From Prevotella sp. ne3005 (GTDB taxonomy: Bacteria; Bacteroidota; Bacteroidia; Bacteroidales; Bacteroidaceae), in the NCBI RefSeq assembly GCF_900110085.1, contig NZ_FOCK01000005.1:291002-355001 (forward strand): a stretch of DNA of 64,000 nucleotides. Direction: 5' to 3'. A program made the translations under genes and the position numbers. The notes beneath the pieces were generated by a model, which had not been told where the DNA came from, did no database searches, and saw only the letters and a list, made by a program, of their open reading frames with translations. Positions 7,727 to 16,952 of this stretch are shown here, piece after piece. Numbering within the stretch: the first letter of the stretch is position 1; each line of letters starts with the position of its first letter.

Positions 7727-9064
7727 TTATACAATGCCCTGAGCCATCATGGCGTTGGCCACCTTCATGAAGCCTGCTACGTTAGCACCCTTCACGTAGT
7801 TGATGTAACCATCAGCCTCGGTACCGTACTTCACGCAGTTCTCGTGAATGTCATTCATGATGCGCTTCAGATAGTCATCAACCTCCTTAGAAGTCCAGCT
7901 CAGACGCTCTGAGTTCTGTGACATCTCCAGGCCAGATACTGATACACCACCAGCGTTAGAAGCCTTACCAGGAGAGTAGAGCAATTTGGCATCCTGGAAG
8001 ATCTTGATAGCATCGGGCAGGGTAGGCATGTTTGCACCCTCGGCAACGGCGATCACACCATTGTCTACGAGAGCCTGAGCCTGTTCTGCGTTGATCTCGT
8101 TCTGAGTAGCGCAAGGCAGGGCGATATCAGCCTTCTCGTGCCAGGGGCGCTCACCAGCATGATATACAGCGTTGGGATACTCCTCAACATATTCCTTAAT
8201 ACGTCCGCGCTCAACGTTCTTCAGCTCCTTCACATAAGCGAGCTTAGCCTCGTCGATACCATCGGGATCGAAGATGTAACCGTCTGAGTCAGAGAGTGTC
8301 AAGGGGATAGCACCGAGCTGGATACACTTCTCTGTAGCATACTGTGCCACATTACCAGAACCAGAGATCAGCACCTTCTTACCCTTCAGTTCGATACCAC
8401 GGGTAGCTAGCATAGAGGTCAGGAAGTAAACACAGCCATAACCTGTAGCCTCAGGACGGATCAGTGAACCACCGAAGCTCAGACCCTTACCTGTCAGCAC
8501 GCCCTGGAACTGATGAGTCAGCTTCTTGTACTGTCCGAAGAGGTAACCGACCTCACGTCCACCAACACCGATGTCACCAGCGGGAACGTCCTCATCTGGA
8601 CCAATCACGCGATAGAGCTCATTCATGAATGCCTGGCAGAAGCGCATCACCTCAGCATCGCTCTTGCCACGGGGAGAGAAGTCTGAACCACCCTTTGCAC
8701 CACCCATAGGCAGTGTGGTCAGAGAGTTCTTGAAGGTCTGCTCGAAAGCCAGGAACTTCAGGATACCGAGGTTTACACTCTTGTGATAACGAAGACCGCC
8801 TTTGTACGGGCCAATAGCATTGTTGTGCTGGATACGATAACCCATGTTGGTCTGAACATTTCCCTTATCATCTACCCAAGTGATACGGAACTCACAAACA
8901 CGATCGGGGATGCAAAGGCGCTCGATGAGGTTGGCCTTCTCAAACTCGGGGTGCTTGTTGTACTCTTCCTCGATAGTAGGAAGTACCTGAGAAACTGCCT
9001 GGATGTACTCCGGCTCATTGGGGAATCTCTGTTTCAGATCCTCTACAACTTTTGCTGCATTCAT
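7727..9064 (-). CDS. gdhA: NADP-type glutamate dehydrogenase
   Basis: A 445-residue hexameric-class glutamate dehydrogenase catalysing reductive amination of 2-oxoglutarate with ammonia, the main ammonia assimilation route of many Bacteroidales. Visible motifs are KGGLRYH with a substrate Lys, LPMGGAKGGSDFSPRG with the catalytic Lys, the conserved DVPAGDIGVG with its Asp, and the dinucleotide-binding GSGNVAQYA in the C-terminal domain. The length is typical of the S50-I/NADP type. The start MNAAKVVEDLKQRF fits. It is a single-gene unit with its own promoter 105 bp upstream and a hairpin terminator downstream. Confidence 0.96.
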   Translation of the reverse strand: MNAAKVVEDLKQRFPNEPEYIQAVSQVLPTIEEEYNKHPEFEKANLIERLCIPDRVCEFRITWVDDKGNVQTNMGYRIQHNNAIGPYKGGLRYHKSVNLGILKFLAFEQTFKNSLTTLPMGGAKGGSDFSPRGKSDAEVMRFCQAFMNELYRVIGPDEDVPAGDIGVGGREVGYLFGQYKKLTHQFQGVLTGKGLSFGGSLIRPEATGYGCVYFLTSMLATRGIELKGKKVLISGSGNVAQYATEKCIQLGAIPLTLSDSDGYIFDPDGIDEAKLAYVKELKNVERGRIKEYVEEYPNAVYHAGERPWHEKADIALPCATQNEINAEQAQALVDNGVIAVAEGANMPTLPDAIKIFQDAKLLYSPGKASNAGGVSVSGLEMSQNSERLSWTSKEVDDYLKRIMNDIHENCVKYGTEADGYINYVKGANVAGFMKVANAMMAQGIV

Positions 9065-9199
9065 AATCTAAAAGTTTTTTAAGTGTTATACTGATTAAAA
9101 ATTACTATATTTCGCTGTTTATACTGCTTCGACAGTACATTCTGTCTTTGCTTTCTTCTTTTCGGGTGCAAAATTACATCAAAAATTCGAAATAGCAAA
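9065..9199 (-). promoter_or_regulatory. gdhA promoter and leader
   Basis: On the minus strand TTTG (9199-9196), a 19-bp spacer and TAATTTTG (9176-9169) form a full promoter. The resulting leader is about 100 nt and contains a small hairpin, GACAG/CTGTC, at 9131-9146. Confidence 0.8.
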
Positions 9200-9791
9200 C
9201 ATTTTATCAACTTTTTCTTCAAAAACCTTTCTTTTTGTCACTTAATTGACATAAATCAAGTCAAAAGGTCATTAAATGCCTTTTGTTATGTGTTCGTCCA
9301 CACCTGTTTGCAACCTGAAAGACCTTATATATAATATGTGGGATTTAGCTTGTGATTATGAAAGCAAAATAGAGGGGAATAGCGTATAGGTGGTTTGTGG
9401 GTAACAGAATGTAAAGATTCTATGCCAAAATTTAACACTTCCAGAGTGCTCCTTCTAGAGAAAATAAGAGATGATTTAGGATACGTTCGGAGTTTAATTA
9501 CGGTAAACTATGGGTTTAGATAGTCTTTTAGGGGCGTTAAGATAGTCTTTACGAGTCATCGGACTATCTTCCATATAGTGAAAGATGACGTTTGAATGAG
9601 CGAAAGATAACGTTTCGACGGGTGAAAAGCCTTATTTTAACGACCCAAAGATGACCCCCTTTTTAACAATACAACATAACGTCCAATGAATCAGATATTT
9701 AGCAAAACGGCTCAAAACTCACGTATTGACGGCCTTGGAATGGTTTGGGCTCTAGAACACGATTCTCACGAACCGACTTGTTAAGTAATTT
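9200..9791. other. Gene-free stretch between maeB and gdhA
   Basis: No open frame of protein-like composition is present on either strand. The left part (9200-9500) shows nothing recognisable apart from a weak -7-like TACGTTCG at 9482-9489 on the plus strand. The middle (9519-9659) holds a 22-bp periodic repeat array. The right part (9660-9790) has no clear feature but leads into a strong hairpin with a plus-strand T-run, so a plus-strand small RNA is possible. Confidence 0.6.
9519..9659. repeat. Degenerate repeat array with 22-bp period
   Basis: The right half repeats AAAGATGACG / AAAGATAACG / AAAAGCCTTA / AAAGATGACC starting at 9581, 9603, 9625 and 9647, exactly 22 bp apart. The left half carries GATAGTCTTT at 9519 and 9541, also 22 bp apart, then ACTATCTTCC at 9563. 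The left motif resembles the right one in inverted orientation (AAAGACTATC on the minus strand). The spacers between motif cores are not conserved. It is not a CRISPR: units are short, degenerate and inverted about the middle. Confidence 0.75.
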
Positions 9792-9836
9792 AACCAACAA
9801 GGGCTGCCTCGAAAGACAGCCCTTGTTGGTTTTTAT
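9792..9836. terminator. Strong hairpin downstream of maeB
   Basis: A perfect 15-bp stem (9792-9806 with 9817-9831) around CCTCGAAAGA. It lies 20 bp past the maeB stop and probably ends that transcript. The better T-run (GGTTTTTATA) is on the plus strand, so it would also stop a transcript entering from the gene-free stretch. Confidence 0.8.
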
Positions 9837-9851
9837 ATAGAAAATATGTGA

Positions 9852-12155
9852 TTACTTTCCAGCGTTGTTGATGCGATCCTTGATCTTGGCCACATAGGCA
9901 TCGATGGTTGCTACTGCCACGATGTTCACAATGTCGCGCACAGTGGCACCGAAGTCGATGAAGTGGATAGGCTTGTTCAGACCCATCTGGATCGGGCCGA
10001 TAATCTCGGCGTCGCTACCCAGCATCTGCAGCATCTTGTAAGATGAACGGGCAGAGGTCAGGTTGGGGAACACCAGTGTGTTCACCTTCTTGCCTTTCAG
10101 TTTGGTAAACGGATACTGCTCGTCTCTCAGCTCGTTGTCAAGTGCGAAGCCCAGCTGCATCTCTCCGTCGATGGGAAGATCGGGGTAGAGCTGCTGCATC
10201 TCCTCTACGGCATATCTGACCTTCTTGGCACCATCGCTGGTGTTGCTACCGAAGTTAGAGTGGCTGACCATTGCAATAACAGGTTTTTCGTTGAAGAAGC
10301 GAACGGCGGTAGCTGCGAGCTTGGCGATATCCATCAGCGCGTCCTTATCGGGGTTCTCGTTGACGAGCGTATCGGTAACATAGTAAGTACCCTTAGGCGA
10401 GTTGATGATGTGCATGGTACCGAAATGCTTGAACTCAGGACGGATACCAATCACCTCGTTGACTACCTTGATGGTATTCGAGTACTTCGTATACAGACCA
10501 GTGATGTAGGCATCAGCCTCGCCAGTCTCCACCATCATCATACCGAAGTAGTTGCGCTCGAACATCTTGTCGTTGGCTTCCTGGAAAGTGTAGCCGTCGC
10601 GCTGGCGCTTCTCTGTGAGGATGCGGGCATAACGTTCGCGGCGCTCCTGTTCTGACGGATGGCGCAGGTTCACAATCTCAAGACCATCGAGGCTCAGGTC
10701 GAGCTTCTTGGCGAGTTTGGTGATGACTTCATCGTTACCGAGCAGAATCGGGTGACAGATACCTTCAGCGTAAGCCTGTACGGCAGCCTTCAGCATGGTG
10801 GGGTGTACGGCCTCTGCGAATACCACTCGCTGCGGATGGGCTGCTGCTGTGGCGTAGAGATTCTGGGTGAGTTTGGTCTCCTGACCAAGCAGCACAGAGA
10901 GCGAATCCTTATATTCATCCCAGTCCTCAATCTTCTTGCGAGCCACACCACTCTCGATGGCGGCTTTGGCCACAGCCGCTGACACTTCGGTAATCAGACG
11001 GGGATCAACGGGCTTCGGAATGAAGTAATCGCGACCGAAAGAGAGATTGTTGACGTGATAGACATCGTTCACCACATCAGGCACTGGCTGCTTTGCAAGA
11101 TCTGCGATGGCATGAACGGCAGCCAACTTCATCTCCTCGTTGATGGCGGTGGCGTGAACGTCGAGCGCACCACGGAAGATGTAAGGGAAGCCGATAACGT
11201 TGTTGATTTGGTTAGGATAGTCGGTGCGCCCCGTAGACATAAGCACATCGGGACGGGCCTCCATGGCGTCCTCGTAAGAAATTTCGGGTACAGGGTTGGC
11301 GAGAGCGAAGATAACGGGATCCTTGGCCATCGTCTTTACCATATCCTTGGAGAGCACATTACCTTTTGAAAGACCCACAAACACGTCGGCACCGTTGACA
11401 GCCTCTGCGAGGGTATGGATATCGGTACGACTGGTGGCGAAGAATCTCTTTTGCTCGTTCAGGTCCTGACGCTCTACAGAGATCACGCCCTTGGAGTCGA
11501 GCATCACGATATTCTCCTTTTGGGCTCCGATGGCCATATAGAGCTTGGTGCAACTGATGGCAGCAGCACCTGCGCCGTTGACCACAATCTTTACCTTCTT
11601 GATATCCTTGCCAATCACCTCCATGGCATTCTTCAGACCTGCAGCAGAGATGATTGCGGTTCCGTGCTGGTCATCGTGCATTACGGGGATATCGAGTGTC
11701 TTCTTCAGACGCTCCTCAATGTAGAAGCACTCAGGAGCCTTGATATCCTCGAGGTTGATACCGCCAAAGGTAGGGGCGATGCGCTCAACAGCCTCACAGA
11801 ACTTCTCGGGATCCTTCTCAGCAACCTCGATGTCGAATACGTCGATACCGCCATAGATCTTGAAGAGCAGACCCTTTCCTTCCATGACGGGCTTACCACT
11901 CATGGCACCGATATCACCCAAGCCGAGCACCGCGGTACCATTGGAGATAACAGCCACAAGGTTACCCTTATCGGTGTACTTATAGGCTGCGTCGGGGTTC
12001 TCTTGAATCTCCAGACAGGGATAGGCCACGCCAGGAGAGTAGGCGAGACTCAAGTCGGTTTGCGTACGATAAGCCTTGGTGGGCTTTACTTCAATTTTTC
12101 CAGGGCGTCCGCTCTCATGATATTCGAGGGCAGCTTCTTTCGAGATCTTAACCAT
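9852..12155 (-). CDS. maeB: NADP-dependent malic enzyme with C-terminal phosphotransacetylase-like domain
   Basis: A 767-residue MaeB-type protein that oxidatively decarboxylates malate to pyruvate. The malic-enzyme part (about 1-430) shows [33 protein letters not shown], the metal site [10 protein letters not shown] and the NAD(P)-binding [12 protein letters not shown]. The C-terminal part (about 440-765) resembles phosphate acetyltransferase ([32 protein letters not shown]). In MaeB proteins this domain is regulatory and binds acetyl-CoA rather than catalysing. The length is standard. It is transcribed alone from a promoter that diverges from the TetR gene, so the TetR protein is a candidate regulator by position only. 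Confidence 0.95.
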   Translation of the reverse strand: MVKISKEAALEYHESGRPGKIEVKPTKAYRTQTDLSLAYSPGVAYPCLEIQENPDAAYKYTDKGNLVAVISNGTAVLGLGDIGAMSGKPVMEGKGLLFKIYGGIDVFDIEVAEKDPEKFCEAVERIAPTFGGINLEDIKAPECFYIEERLKKTLDIPVMHDDQHGTAIISAAGLKNAMEVIGKDIKKVKIVVNGAGAAAISCTKLYMAIGAQKENIVMLDSKGVISVERQDLNEQKRFFATSRTDIHTLAEAVNGADVFVGLSKGNVLSKDMVKTMAKDPVIFALANPVPEISYEDAMEARPDVLMSTGRTDYPNQINNVIGFPYIFRGALDVHATAINEEMKLAAVHAIADLAKQPVPDVVNDVYHVNNLSFGRDYFIPKPVDPRLITEVSAAVAKAAIESGVARKKIEDWDEYKDSLSVLLGQETKLTQNLYATAAAHPQRVVFAEAVHPTMLKAAVQAYAEGICHPILLGNDEVITKLAKKLDLSLDGLEIVNLRHPSEQERRERYARILTEKRQRDGYTFQEANDKMFERNYFGMMMVETGEADAYITGLYTKYSNTIKVVNEVIGIRPEFKHFGTMHIINSPKGTYYVTDTLVNENPDKDALMDIAKLAATAVRFFNEKPVIAMVSHSNFGSNTSDGAKKVRYAVEEMQQLYPDLPIDGEMQLGFALDNELRDEQYPFTKLKGKKVNTLVFPNLTSARSSYKMLQMLGSDAEIIGPIQMGLNKPIHFIDFGATVRDIVNIVAVATIDAYVAKIKDRINNAGK

Positions 12156-12202
12156 AATCGTGTATTACTAATAATCTTTTTACCTATTATCAAATTTTGG
12201 TG

Positions 12203-12260
12203 CAAAATTACAAAAAACTATTTAAAAATATCGCCTATTTTTGTTTTTTTTGTACCTTTG
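12203..12260. promoter_or_regulatory. Divergent promoters of maeB and the tetR gene
   Basis: TAATTTTG on the minus strand (12210-12203) serves maeB and TACCTTTG on the plus strand (12253-12260) serves the TetR gene. The two -7 boxes are 42 bp apart. The plus-strand box lies 14 bp before the ATG at 12274. Confidence 0.75.
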
Positions 12261-12273
12261 CAACTGAAAATGT

Positions 12274-12897
12274 ATGAATATGCAAGAAACCAAAGACATT
12301 TCTCCCTACAAACAGGGGCTTAGAGACAAAATCATCACATCGGCGATGATGGCTTTTGCCAAGAAGGGCATCCGTCAGGTAAAGATGGATGACGTGGCAT
12401 CTGAGTTGGGTATCTCGAAGCGCACACTCTATGAGATCTTCGACAAAAAAGAGGATTTGCTCTATGAGGGTGTGAAATATTATCTCGGTGAACGGCGTTC
12501 TCAGATGCAGCAGAAGGCACAGGACTGCAACAACGTGATGGAGATTATCCTGGTGGCATACAAGCTGAAAGTGGAAGAGGTGCGTCAGACCAATCCGCTG
12601 TTCTATTCAGATCTGGTGAAGTATCCGAAGGTGGCGCGTTATTTAGGACAACAGAACCAGCAGATGCTGACAAATATGACGAAGTTTATCGAGCGTGGCA
12701 TAGATGAGGGCTTTTTTCGCAAGGAGGTGAAGCCAGAACTTGTGGCACGACTATTCGATGCATTAGGAAAATATGTGATGGAGCAGCAGCTTTTCCTCAG
12801 CTATACGATAGAGGAGATATTCATGAATCTGATCTTTGTATCGCTAAGGGGTATCTGTACCAACAAAGGGGTTGAGGCAATTGACAAGTTGATATAG
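12274..12897 (+). CDS. TetR/AcrR family transcriptional regulator
   Basis: A 207-residue regulator. The N-terminal helix-turn-helix (about residues 12-58) is classic TetR: KIITSAMMAFAKKG, then MDDVASELGISKRTLYEIFDKKEDLL. The rest is the helical ligand and dimerisation domain, with no recognisable ligand signature. ATG at 12274 (MNMQETKD) is used; an ATG at 12270 is out of frame. The gene is divergent from maeB and convergent with the DUF4301 gene. Its target genes cannot be inferred beyond the usual expectation of autoregulation or control of the divergent neighbour. Confidence 0.9.
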   Translation: MNMQETKDISPYKQGLRDKIITSAMMAFAKKGIRQVKMDDVASELGISKRTLYEIFDKKEDLLYEGVKYYLGERRSQMQQKAQDCNNVMEIILVAYKLKVEEVRQTNPLFYSDLVKYPKVARYLGQQNQQMLTNMTKFIERGIDEGFFRKEVKPELVARLFDALGKYVMEQQLFLSYTIEEIFMNLIFVSLRGICTNKGVEAIDKLI

Positions 12898-12903
12898 AAA
12901 AGA

Positions 12904-12933
12904 AGAAATCCCAGCCAGCTGGCTGGGATTTCT
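12904..12933. terminator. Bidirectional terminator
   Basis: A 30-bp perfect palindrome (AGAAATCCCAGCCAG and its complement) followed by TTTTG on the plus strand. It lies between the convergent TetR and DUF4301 genes, 6 bp from each stop codon. Confidence 0.9.
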
Positions 12934-12938
12934 TTTGT

Positions 12939-14438
12939 TTACTGATGTTGTTCGCGTAGCAAGTCGTTGACGGTCTTCACTGGGTTGAAGGTGCCGAGAG
13001 GCACTTCTACGAAGACCGTACTCCAATTACTCATAGCACCATTCCATAGGCCTGGTAACTCCAAGGCCTTCAGCTCTTTACCGGCTTTCGATTTAGAAGA
13101 GATGAAACCTGTGGTCTTATCAACAAACTCAGGCAGGTTGAAGGGCTGACCCTTATAGTCCTTCACGGCGCAGACGAGGTCTACGGGGTTGAAGTGAGTA
13201 CCCTGAGTGAACATCTTCATATAAGCCTCGTTGTTAGTGTCAATCTGCGAACTCTCCAGAATCTGCAGCGATACGGTTCCATCCTGATTGTAGGTCAGGA
13301 ACGGTCCACCACCAGGTTCACCCACGTTCTTCACCACGCCACAGACGCGCATTGGGCGGTTCAGCTTCTCACGCAGATAGGCGGCATCGGCCTTCTTGCC
13401 CTTGGCATCGGTGCAGAGTTTCTCACTGACGAACTTGGCAATCTCCTCGAGCTGGGCATCGGTAGCACCTGCATCAAGTAGACGCAGATATTCAAAAGCC
13501 TGCTTCTGCAGCGAAACGAGCACACCAGCAATGACCTGCTTCCACTCTACGGTCTCTGGCTTCAGACGGTCGGGTACCACGTTGTCGATGTTCTTGATAA
13601 AAATCACGTCGGCGTCTATCTCATTAAGGTTCTCAATGAGGGCACCGTGACCACCGGGACGGAACAACAATGAGCCGTCATCGTTGCGGAATGGTGTGTT
13701 GTCGGGGTTGGCGGCAACGGTATCGGTAGAGGGCTTCTGCTCTGAGAAGGTAATGTCATACTTGATACCATATTTTTTAGCAAAGGAGTCAGCCTTTTCA
13801 GCCACCTTAGCCTTAAAGAGCTCCATGTGCTCATGAGAGACGGTGAAATGAACATGGGCCTCACCATTAGAGGCAGCATAGAGGGCACCTTCCACAAGGT
13901 GTTCCTCCATCGGGGTGCGCGGTCCTTCAGCATACTTGTGGAAAAGTAACAGTCCCTTAGGAAGCTGACCGTAGTTCAAGCCTTCGGCCTTCAGCATGTT
14001 GGCAGCGACTGCTTTGTAATTACCTGCAGCAATCAGTTCTTTGATTCCCTTGCCTTCGTTCTTCTGGCAAGCGGCATCAAGAGCATCATAGAAAGCGAAC
14101 TTCTCTATCGAGTCGAAGTATTTCTTCTCGAAATCGGAGGTGGGTACATCATAGTCGGCATCCACAAAAGCAAACATGTTTTTGAACATACGGCTGGCGG
14201 CACCTGAGGCGGGCACAAACTTTACGATTTTGTTGCCAGCAGCCTTGTACTGGTTCCATACTTCCTCCAACTGCTTGCGCTCGTCGGCGTTGGGGGCGAT
14301 AATGCCACGACCGATGCCAGCGGCTGCTTCCAGCTTCAGGAAGGGGAATCCGGTTTTAAACTCATTCAGTTGATTCTCGATCTGCTCAGCGGTGATTCCT
14401 TTCTGAGCAATTTGTTTCAGGTCTTGTTGTGATAACAT
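12939..14438 (-). CDS. DUF4301 family protein
   Basis: A 499-residue cytoplasmic protein that I recognise as the Bacteroidetes DUF4301 family, by its length and the N-terminal MLSQQDLKQIAQKGIT followed by FLKLEAAAGIGRGI. A notable stretch is KFVPASGAASRMFK (about residues 76-89), rich in Gly, Ser and Arg like a phosphate- or nucleotide-binding loop. FRPGGHGALIENLNEID, about residue 265 onwards, recalls the core of sugar-nucleotidyltransferases. No transmembrane segments or signal peptide are visible. The catalytic activity is unknown to me, and a role in nucleotide or sugar-phosphate chemistry is only an inference from these motifs. It has its own promoter and a shared terminator with the TetR gene. 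Confidence 0.8.
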   Translation of the reverse strand: MLSQQDLKQIAQKGITAEQIENQLNEFKTGFPFLKLEAAAGIGRGIIAPNADERKQLEEVWNQYKAAGNKIVKFVPASGAASRMFKNMFAFVDADYDVPTSDFEKKYFDSIEKFAFYDALDAACQKNEGKGIKELIAAGNYKAVAANMLKAEGLNYGQLPKGLLLFHKYAEGPRTPMEEHLVEGALYAASNGEAHVHFTVSHEHMELFKAKVAEKADSFAKKYGIKYDITFSEQKPSTDTVAANPDNTPFRNDDGSLLFRPGGHGALIENLNEIDADVIFIKNIDNVVPDRLKPETVEWKQVIAGVLVSLQKQAFEYLRLLDAGATDAQLEEIAKFVSEKLCTDAKGKKADAAYLREKLNRPMRVCGVVKNVGEPGGGPFLTYNQDGTVSLQILESSQIDTNNEAYMKMFTQGTHFNPVDLVCAVKDYKGQPFNLPEFVDKTTGFISSKSKAGKELKALELPGLWNGAMSNWSTVFVEVPLGTFNPVKTVNDLLREQHQ

Positions 14439-14471
14439 AACGATTTTTGGAATTTAAATTGTTTTCTGATG

Positions 14472-14529
14472 CAAAAATACTAACTTTTTTGAAAAAAAAC
14501 GAAGATTTTCCAAGAAATTTGTATCTTTG
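14472..14529. promoter_or_regulatory. Divergent promoters of the DUF4301 gene and relA
   Basis: TATTTTTG on the minus strand (14479-14472) for the DUF4301 gene and TATCTTTG on the plus strand (14522-14529) for relA, 19 bp before its ATG at 14548. Confidence 0.75.
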
Positions 14530-14547
14530 CAATGAAAAAAGTCAATT

Positions 14548-16620
14548 ATGGCAGAATTATTCGCATTTACATACGAAGAAAAGAAACAGATGGCTGCTCG
14601 TACGGCTCAACTTCTGAAAGAGGAAATTGGGCTGAAGGGTGACGCAATACAGGCGGTTTATCTCATTCCCGAGATTGACGAGGGGCACATGACTATTGAG
14701 CAGGTCGAGGAGCAATACGGCCCGCAGGTGGCCCGCATCCTTCACGGTCTGAACCGCATCCAGCAGCTGTATCAGAAGAATCCCGTTATTGAAAGCGAGA
14801 ACTTCCGTAACCTGCTGCTTTCATTCGCTGAAGATATGCGTGTGATTCTCATCATGATTGCTGATCGTGTGAATCTGATGCGCCAAATCCGAGATACGGA
14901 AAATATAGAGGCAAAGATGGAGGTCTCTCAGGAGGCGGCCTATCTCTATGCACCGCTTGCCCATAAGCTAGGCCTCTATAAGCTGAAGAGCGAACTGGAA
15001 GACCTCTCGCTGAAGTATCTGGAACACGATGCTTACTATATGATTCGTGAGAAACTGAATGAGACGAAAGCCTCGCGTGATGCCTATATAGAAAGGTTTA
15101 TCAAACCTATTGAGGAAAAGGTGAAGGCGGCGGGTATCAACTGTCATATCAAGGGTCGTACAAAGTCGATACACTCTATCTGGGAGAAGATGAAAAAGCA
15201 GAAATGCGGCTTTGAGGGAATCTATGACCTCTTCGCCATTCGCATCATCATCGACTGTCCGGAAGATAAGGAGAAGATGCAGTGTTGGCAGGCATACTCG
15301 ATTGTTACCGATATGTATCAGCCCAACCCTAAACGACTTCGTGACTGGCTATCGGTTCCTAAATCGAATGGCTACGAGTCGTTGCATATTACAGTTCTTG
15401 GCCCTGAGAAGAAATGGGTGGAGGTGCAGATCCGTACGGAACGTATGGACGATATCGCTGAGCGGGGTGTGGCTGCCCACTGGCGTTATAAGGGCGTAAA
15501 AGGTGAAACGGGGCTTGACGAGTGGCTCACGGGCATTCGTTCAATGCTGGAACATGCTGAGGGTCTGGAGGCTATGGACCAGTTTAAGATGGAGCTCTAT
15601 GAGGATGAGGTCTTTGTGTTCTCGCCTCGTGGCGATCTGTATAAGTTCCCCGTGGGAGCTACTGTGCTCGACTTTGCCTATCATATCCACTCGAATTTGG
15701 GCAACCAGTGTACGGGAGGTCGCATAAACGGCAAGGTGGTGCCCATCCGCTATCAGTTGAAAAGCGGTGACCAAGTGGAGATTCTGACATCGGCCAATCA
15801 GAAACCGCGTCAGGAATGGCTTTCGATTGTGAAGTCGTCACGCGCCAAACAGAAGATTCGCCTGGCATTGAAGGAAACTCGTCAGCGCGACGGACTTTTT
15901 GCCAAGGAGATGCTTGAACGTAAATTCAAGAATCGTAAGATTGATCAGGAGGAGTCGGTGATGTTCCACGTCATCAAGAAGCTTGGCTTCAAGGAGGTGA
16001 GCGATTTTTATAAGTCGATTGCCGACGGCGTATTGGATGTGAACACCGTCATAGATAAATATATAGAGGTACGCGATGGGGAGAAAACGGTGACAGGCGA
16101 CAACATCGCCCGTTCGGCATCGGAGTTTGAGCTGGAACAATCGAAATTCTCACCTGTCAATACGGGGGCCTCTGACGATACCCTCGTCATTGACCAGAAT
16201 CTAAAGGGCTTGGACTACCAACTGGCACGCTGTTGTCATCCAATCTATGGTGATCCAATCTTCGGCTTTGTCACCATCAATGGCGGTATCAAGATTCACC
16301 GGCAGGATTGTCCTAACGCCCCAGAACTGCGACGCCGTTACGGCTATCGCGTGGTCAAGGCTAAGTGGAGCGGTAAAGGGGCCTCGCAATATTCCATCAC
16401 ACTCCGGGTTATCGGTAATGACGATATCGGTATTGTAAACAATCTCACGAGCATTATCTCCAAAGACGAGAAGCTCGTACTGCGCTCTATCAACATCGAC
16501 TCGCACGATGGTCTTTTCAGTGGAAACCTTGTGGTAATGCTGGAAGATACCTCTCGTCTGGAGTCGCTGATCAAGAAGTTACGCACTGTAAAAGGCGTAA
16601 AGCAAGTGGAAAGAATATAA
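14548..16620 (+). CDS. relA: RelA-type (p)ppGpp synthetase with degenerate hydrolase domain
   Basis: A 690-residue long RSH protein that makes the stringent-response alarmone from ATP and GDP/GTP. The synthetase domain is intact: GRTKSIHSIWEKM, YDLFAIRIII, VPKSNGYESLHITV and EVQIRTERMDDIAERGVAAHW. TGS (VFVFSPRGDLYKFPVGATVLDFAYHIH, cut here only for description), helical, zinc-finger-like (ARCCHPIYGDPIFGF, QDCPNA) and ACT domains follow. The N-terminal HD hydrolase domain keeps its fold but the His-Asp pair is gone (LIPEIDEG where LLHD-VED is expected). It is therefore probably synthetase-only, with a bifunctional paralog elsewhere. A small lipoprotein gene follows after 17 bp. Confidence 0.92.
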   Translation: MAELFAFTYEEKKQMAARTAQLLKEEIGLKGDAIQAVYLIPEIDEGHMTIEQVEEQYGPQVARILHGLNRIQQLYQKNPVIESENFRNLLLSFAEDMRVILIMIADRVNLMRQIRDTENIEAKMEVSQEAAYLYAPLAHKLGLYKLKSELEDLSLKYLEHDAYYMIREKLNETKASRDAYIERFIKPIEEKVKAAGINCHIKGRTKSIHSIWEKMKKQKCGFEGIYDLFAIRIIIDCPEDKEKMQCWQAYSIVTDMYQPNPKRLRDWLSVPKSNGYESLHITVLGPEKKWVEVQIRTERMDDIAERGVAAHWRYKGVKGETGLDEWLTGIRSMLEHAEGLEAMDQFKMELYEDEVFVFSPRGDLYKFPVGATVLDFAYHIHSNLGNQCTGGRINGKVVPIRYQLKSGDQVEILTSANQKPRQEWLSIVKSSRAKQKIRLALKETRQRDGLFAKEMLERKFKNRKIDQEESVMFHVIKKLGFKEVSDFYKSIADGVLDVNTVIDKYIEVRDGEKTVTGDNIARSASEFELEQSKFSPVNTGASDDTLVIDQNLKGLDYQLARCCHPIYGDPIFGFVTINGGIKIHRQDCPNAPELRRRYGYRVVKAKWSGKGASQYSITLRVIGNDDIGIVNNLTSIISKDEKLVLRSINIDSHDGLFSGNLVVMLEDTSRLESLIKKLRTVKGVKQVERI

Positions 16621-16637
16621 AAGATACCAATAACTAT

Positions 16638-16943
16638 ATGAAGAAGTTGTTTTATTTTTGTGTTGGGATGTTAGTGTTTGCGACGTATAGCTGCCGACCG
16701 AATCAGGCAGAGCTTTATCAGCGTTATTTGGAAGACGTGGCCGATACTACCTTTGAGTATGTTACACCTAAGGCAGACTCTCTTAATGCTGATGGTGAGC
16801 CTATTGTTCCTGAAGGACAGGCTGAGGGTGGCTGGGCGAATGACGACGGACTCGTAGCTGTACCTGACATTCCGAAAGAACGCCGAGTAAACAAGGGTGC
16901 CAATTCGTATGACGTTGAGAGAGCTATGTTAGGTAAAGAGTAA
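16638..16943 (+). CDS. Small putative lipoprotein
   Basis: A 101-residue protein with a signal peptide MKKLFYFCVGMLVFATYSC. The lipobox is ATYSC with Cys19, so the mature product would be a lipoprotein of about 82 residues, acidic and probably extended (many Asp, Glu, Gly and Pro). I do not recognise a domain. It follows relA by 17 bp on the same strand without its own promoter, so it is probably co-transcribed. The gene ends 3 bp from the convergent GNAT-like gene. Confidence 0.75.
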   Translation: MKKLFYFCVGMLVFATYSCRPNQAELYQRYLEDVADTTFEYVTPKADSLNADGEPIVPEGQAEGGWANDDGLVAVPDIPKERRVNKGANSYDVERAMLGKE

Positions 16944-16952
16944 TAATTACTC
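16938..16952. terminator. Palindrome spanning both stop codons
   Basis: GAGTAATAATTACTC is a perfect palindrome containing the plus-strand TAA (16941-16943) and the minus-strand TAA (16949-16947). It is the only hairpin at this convergent junction and is weak (7-bp arms, no T-run), so read-through with antisense overlap is possible. Confidence 0.45.

Noticed and set aside
9065..9176. Riboswitch in the gdhA leader
   Set aside because: Only one 5-bp hairpin is visible; there is no recognisable aptamer core.
9519..9659. CRISPR array
   Set aside because: Units are 22 bp in total, degenerate and inverted about the middle; there are no conserved repeats separated by unique spacers and no cas genes.
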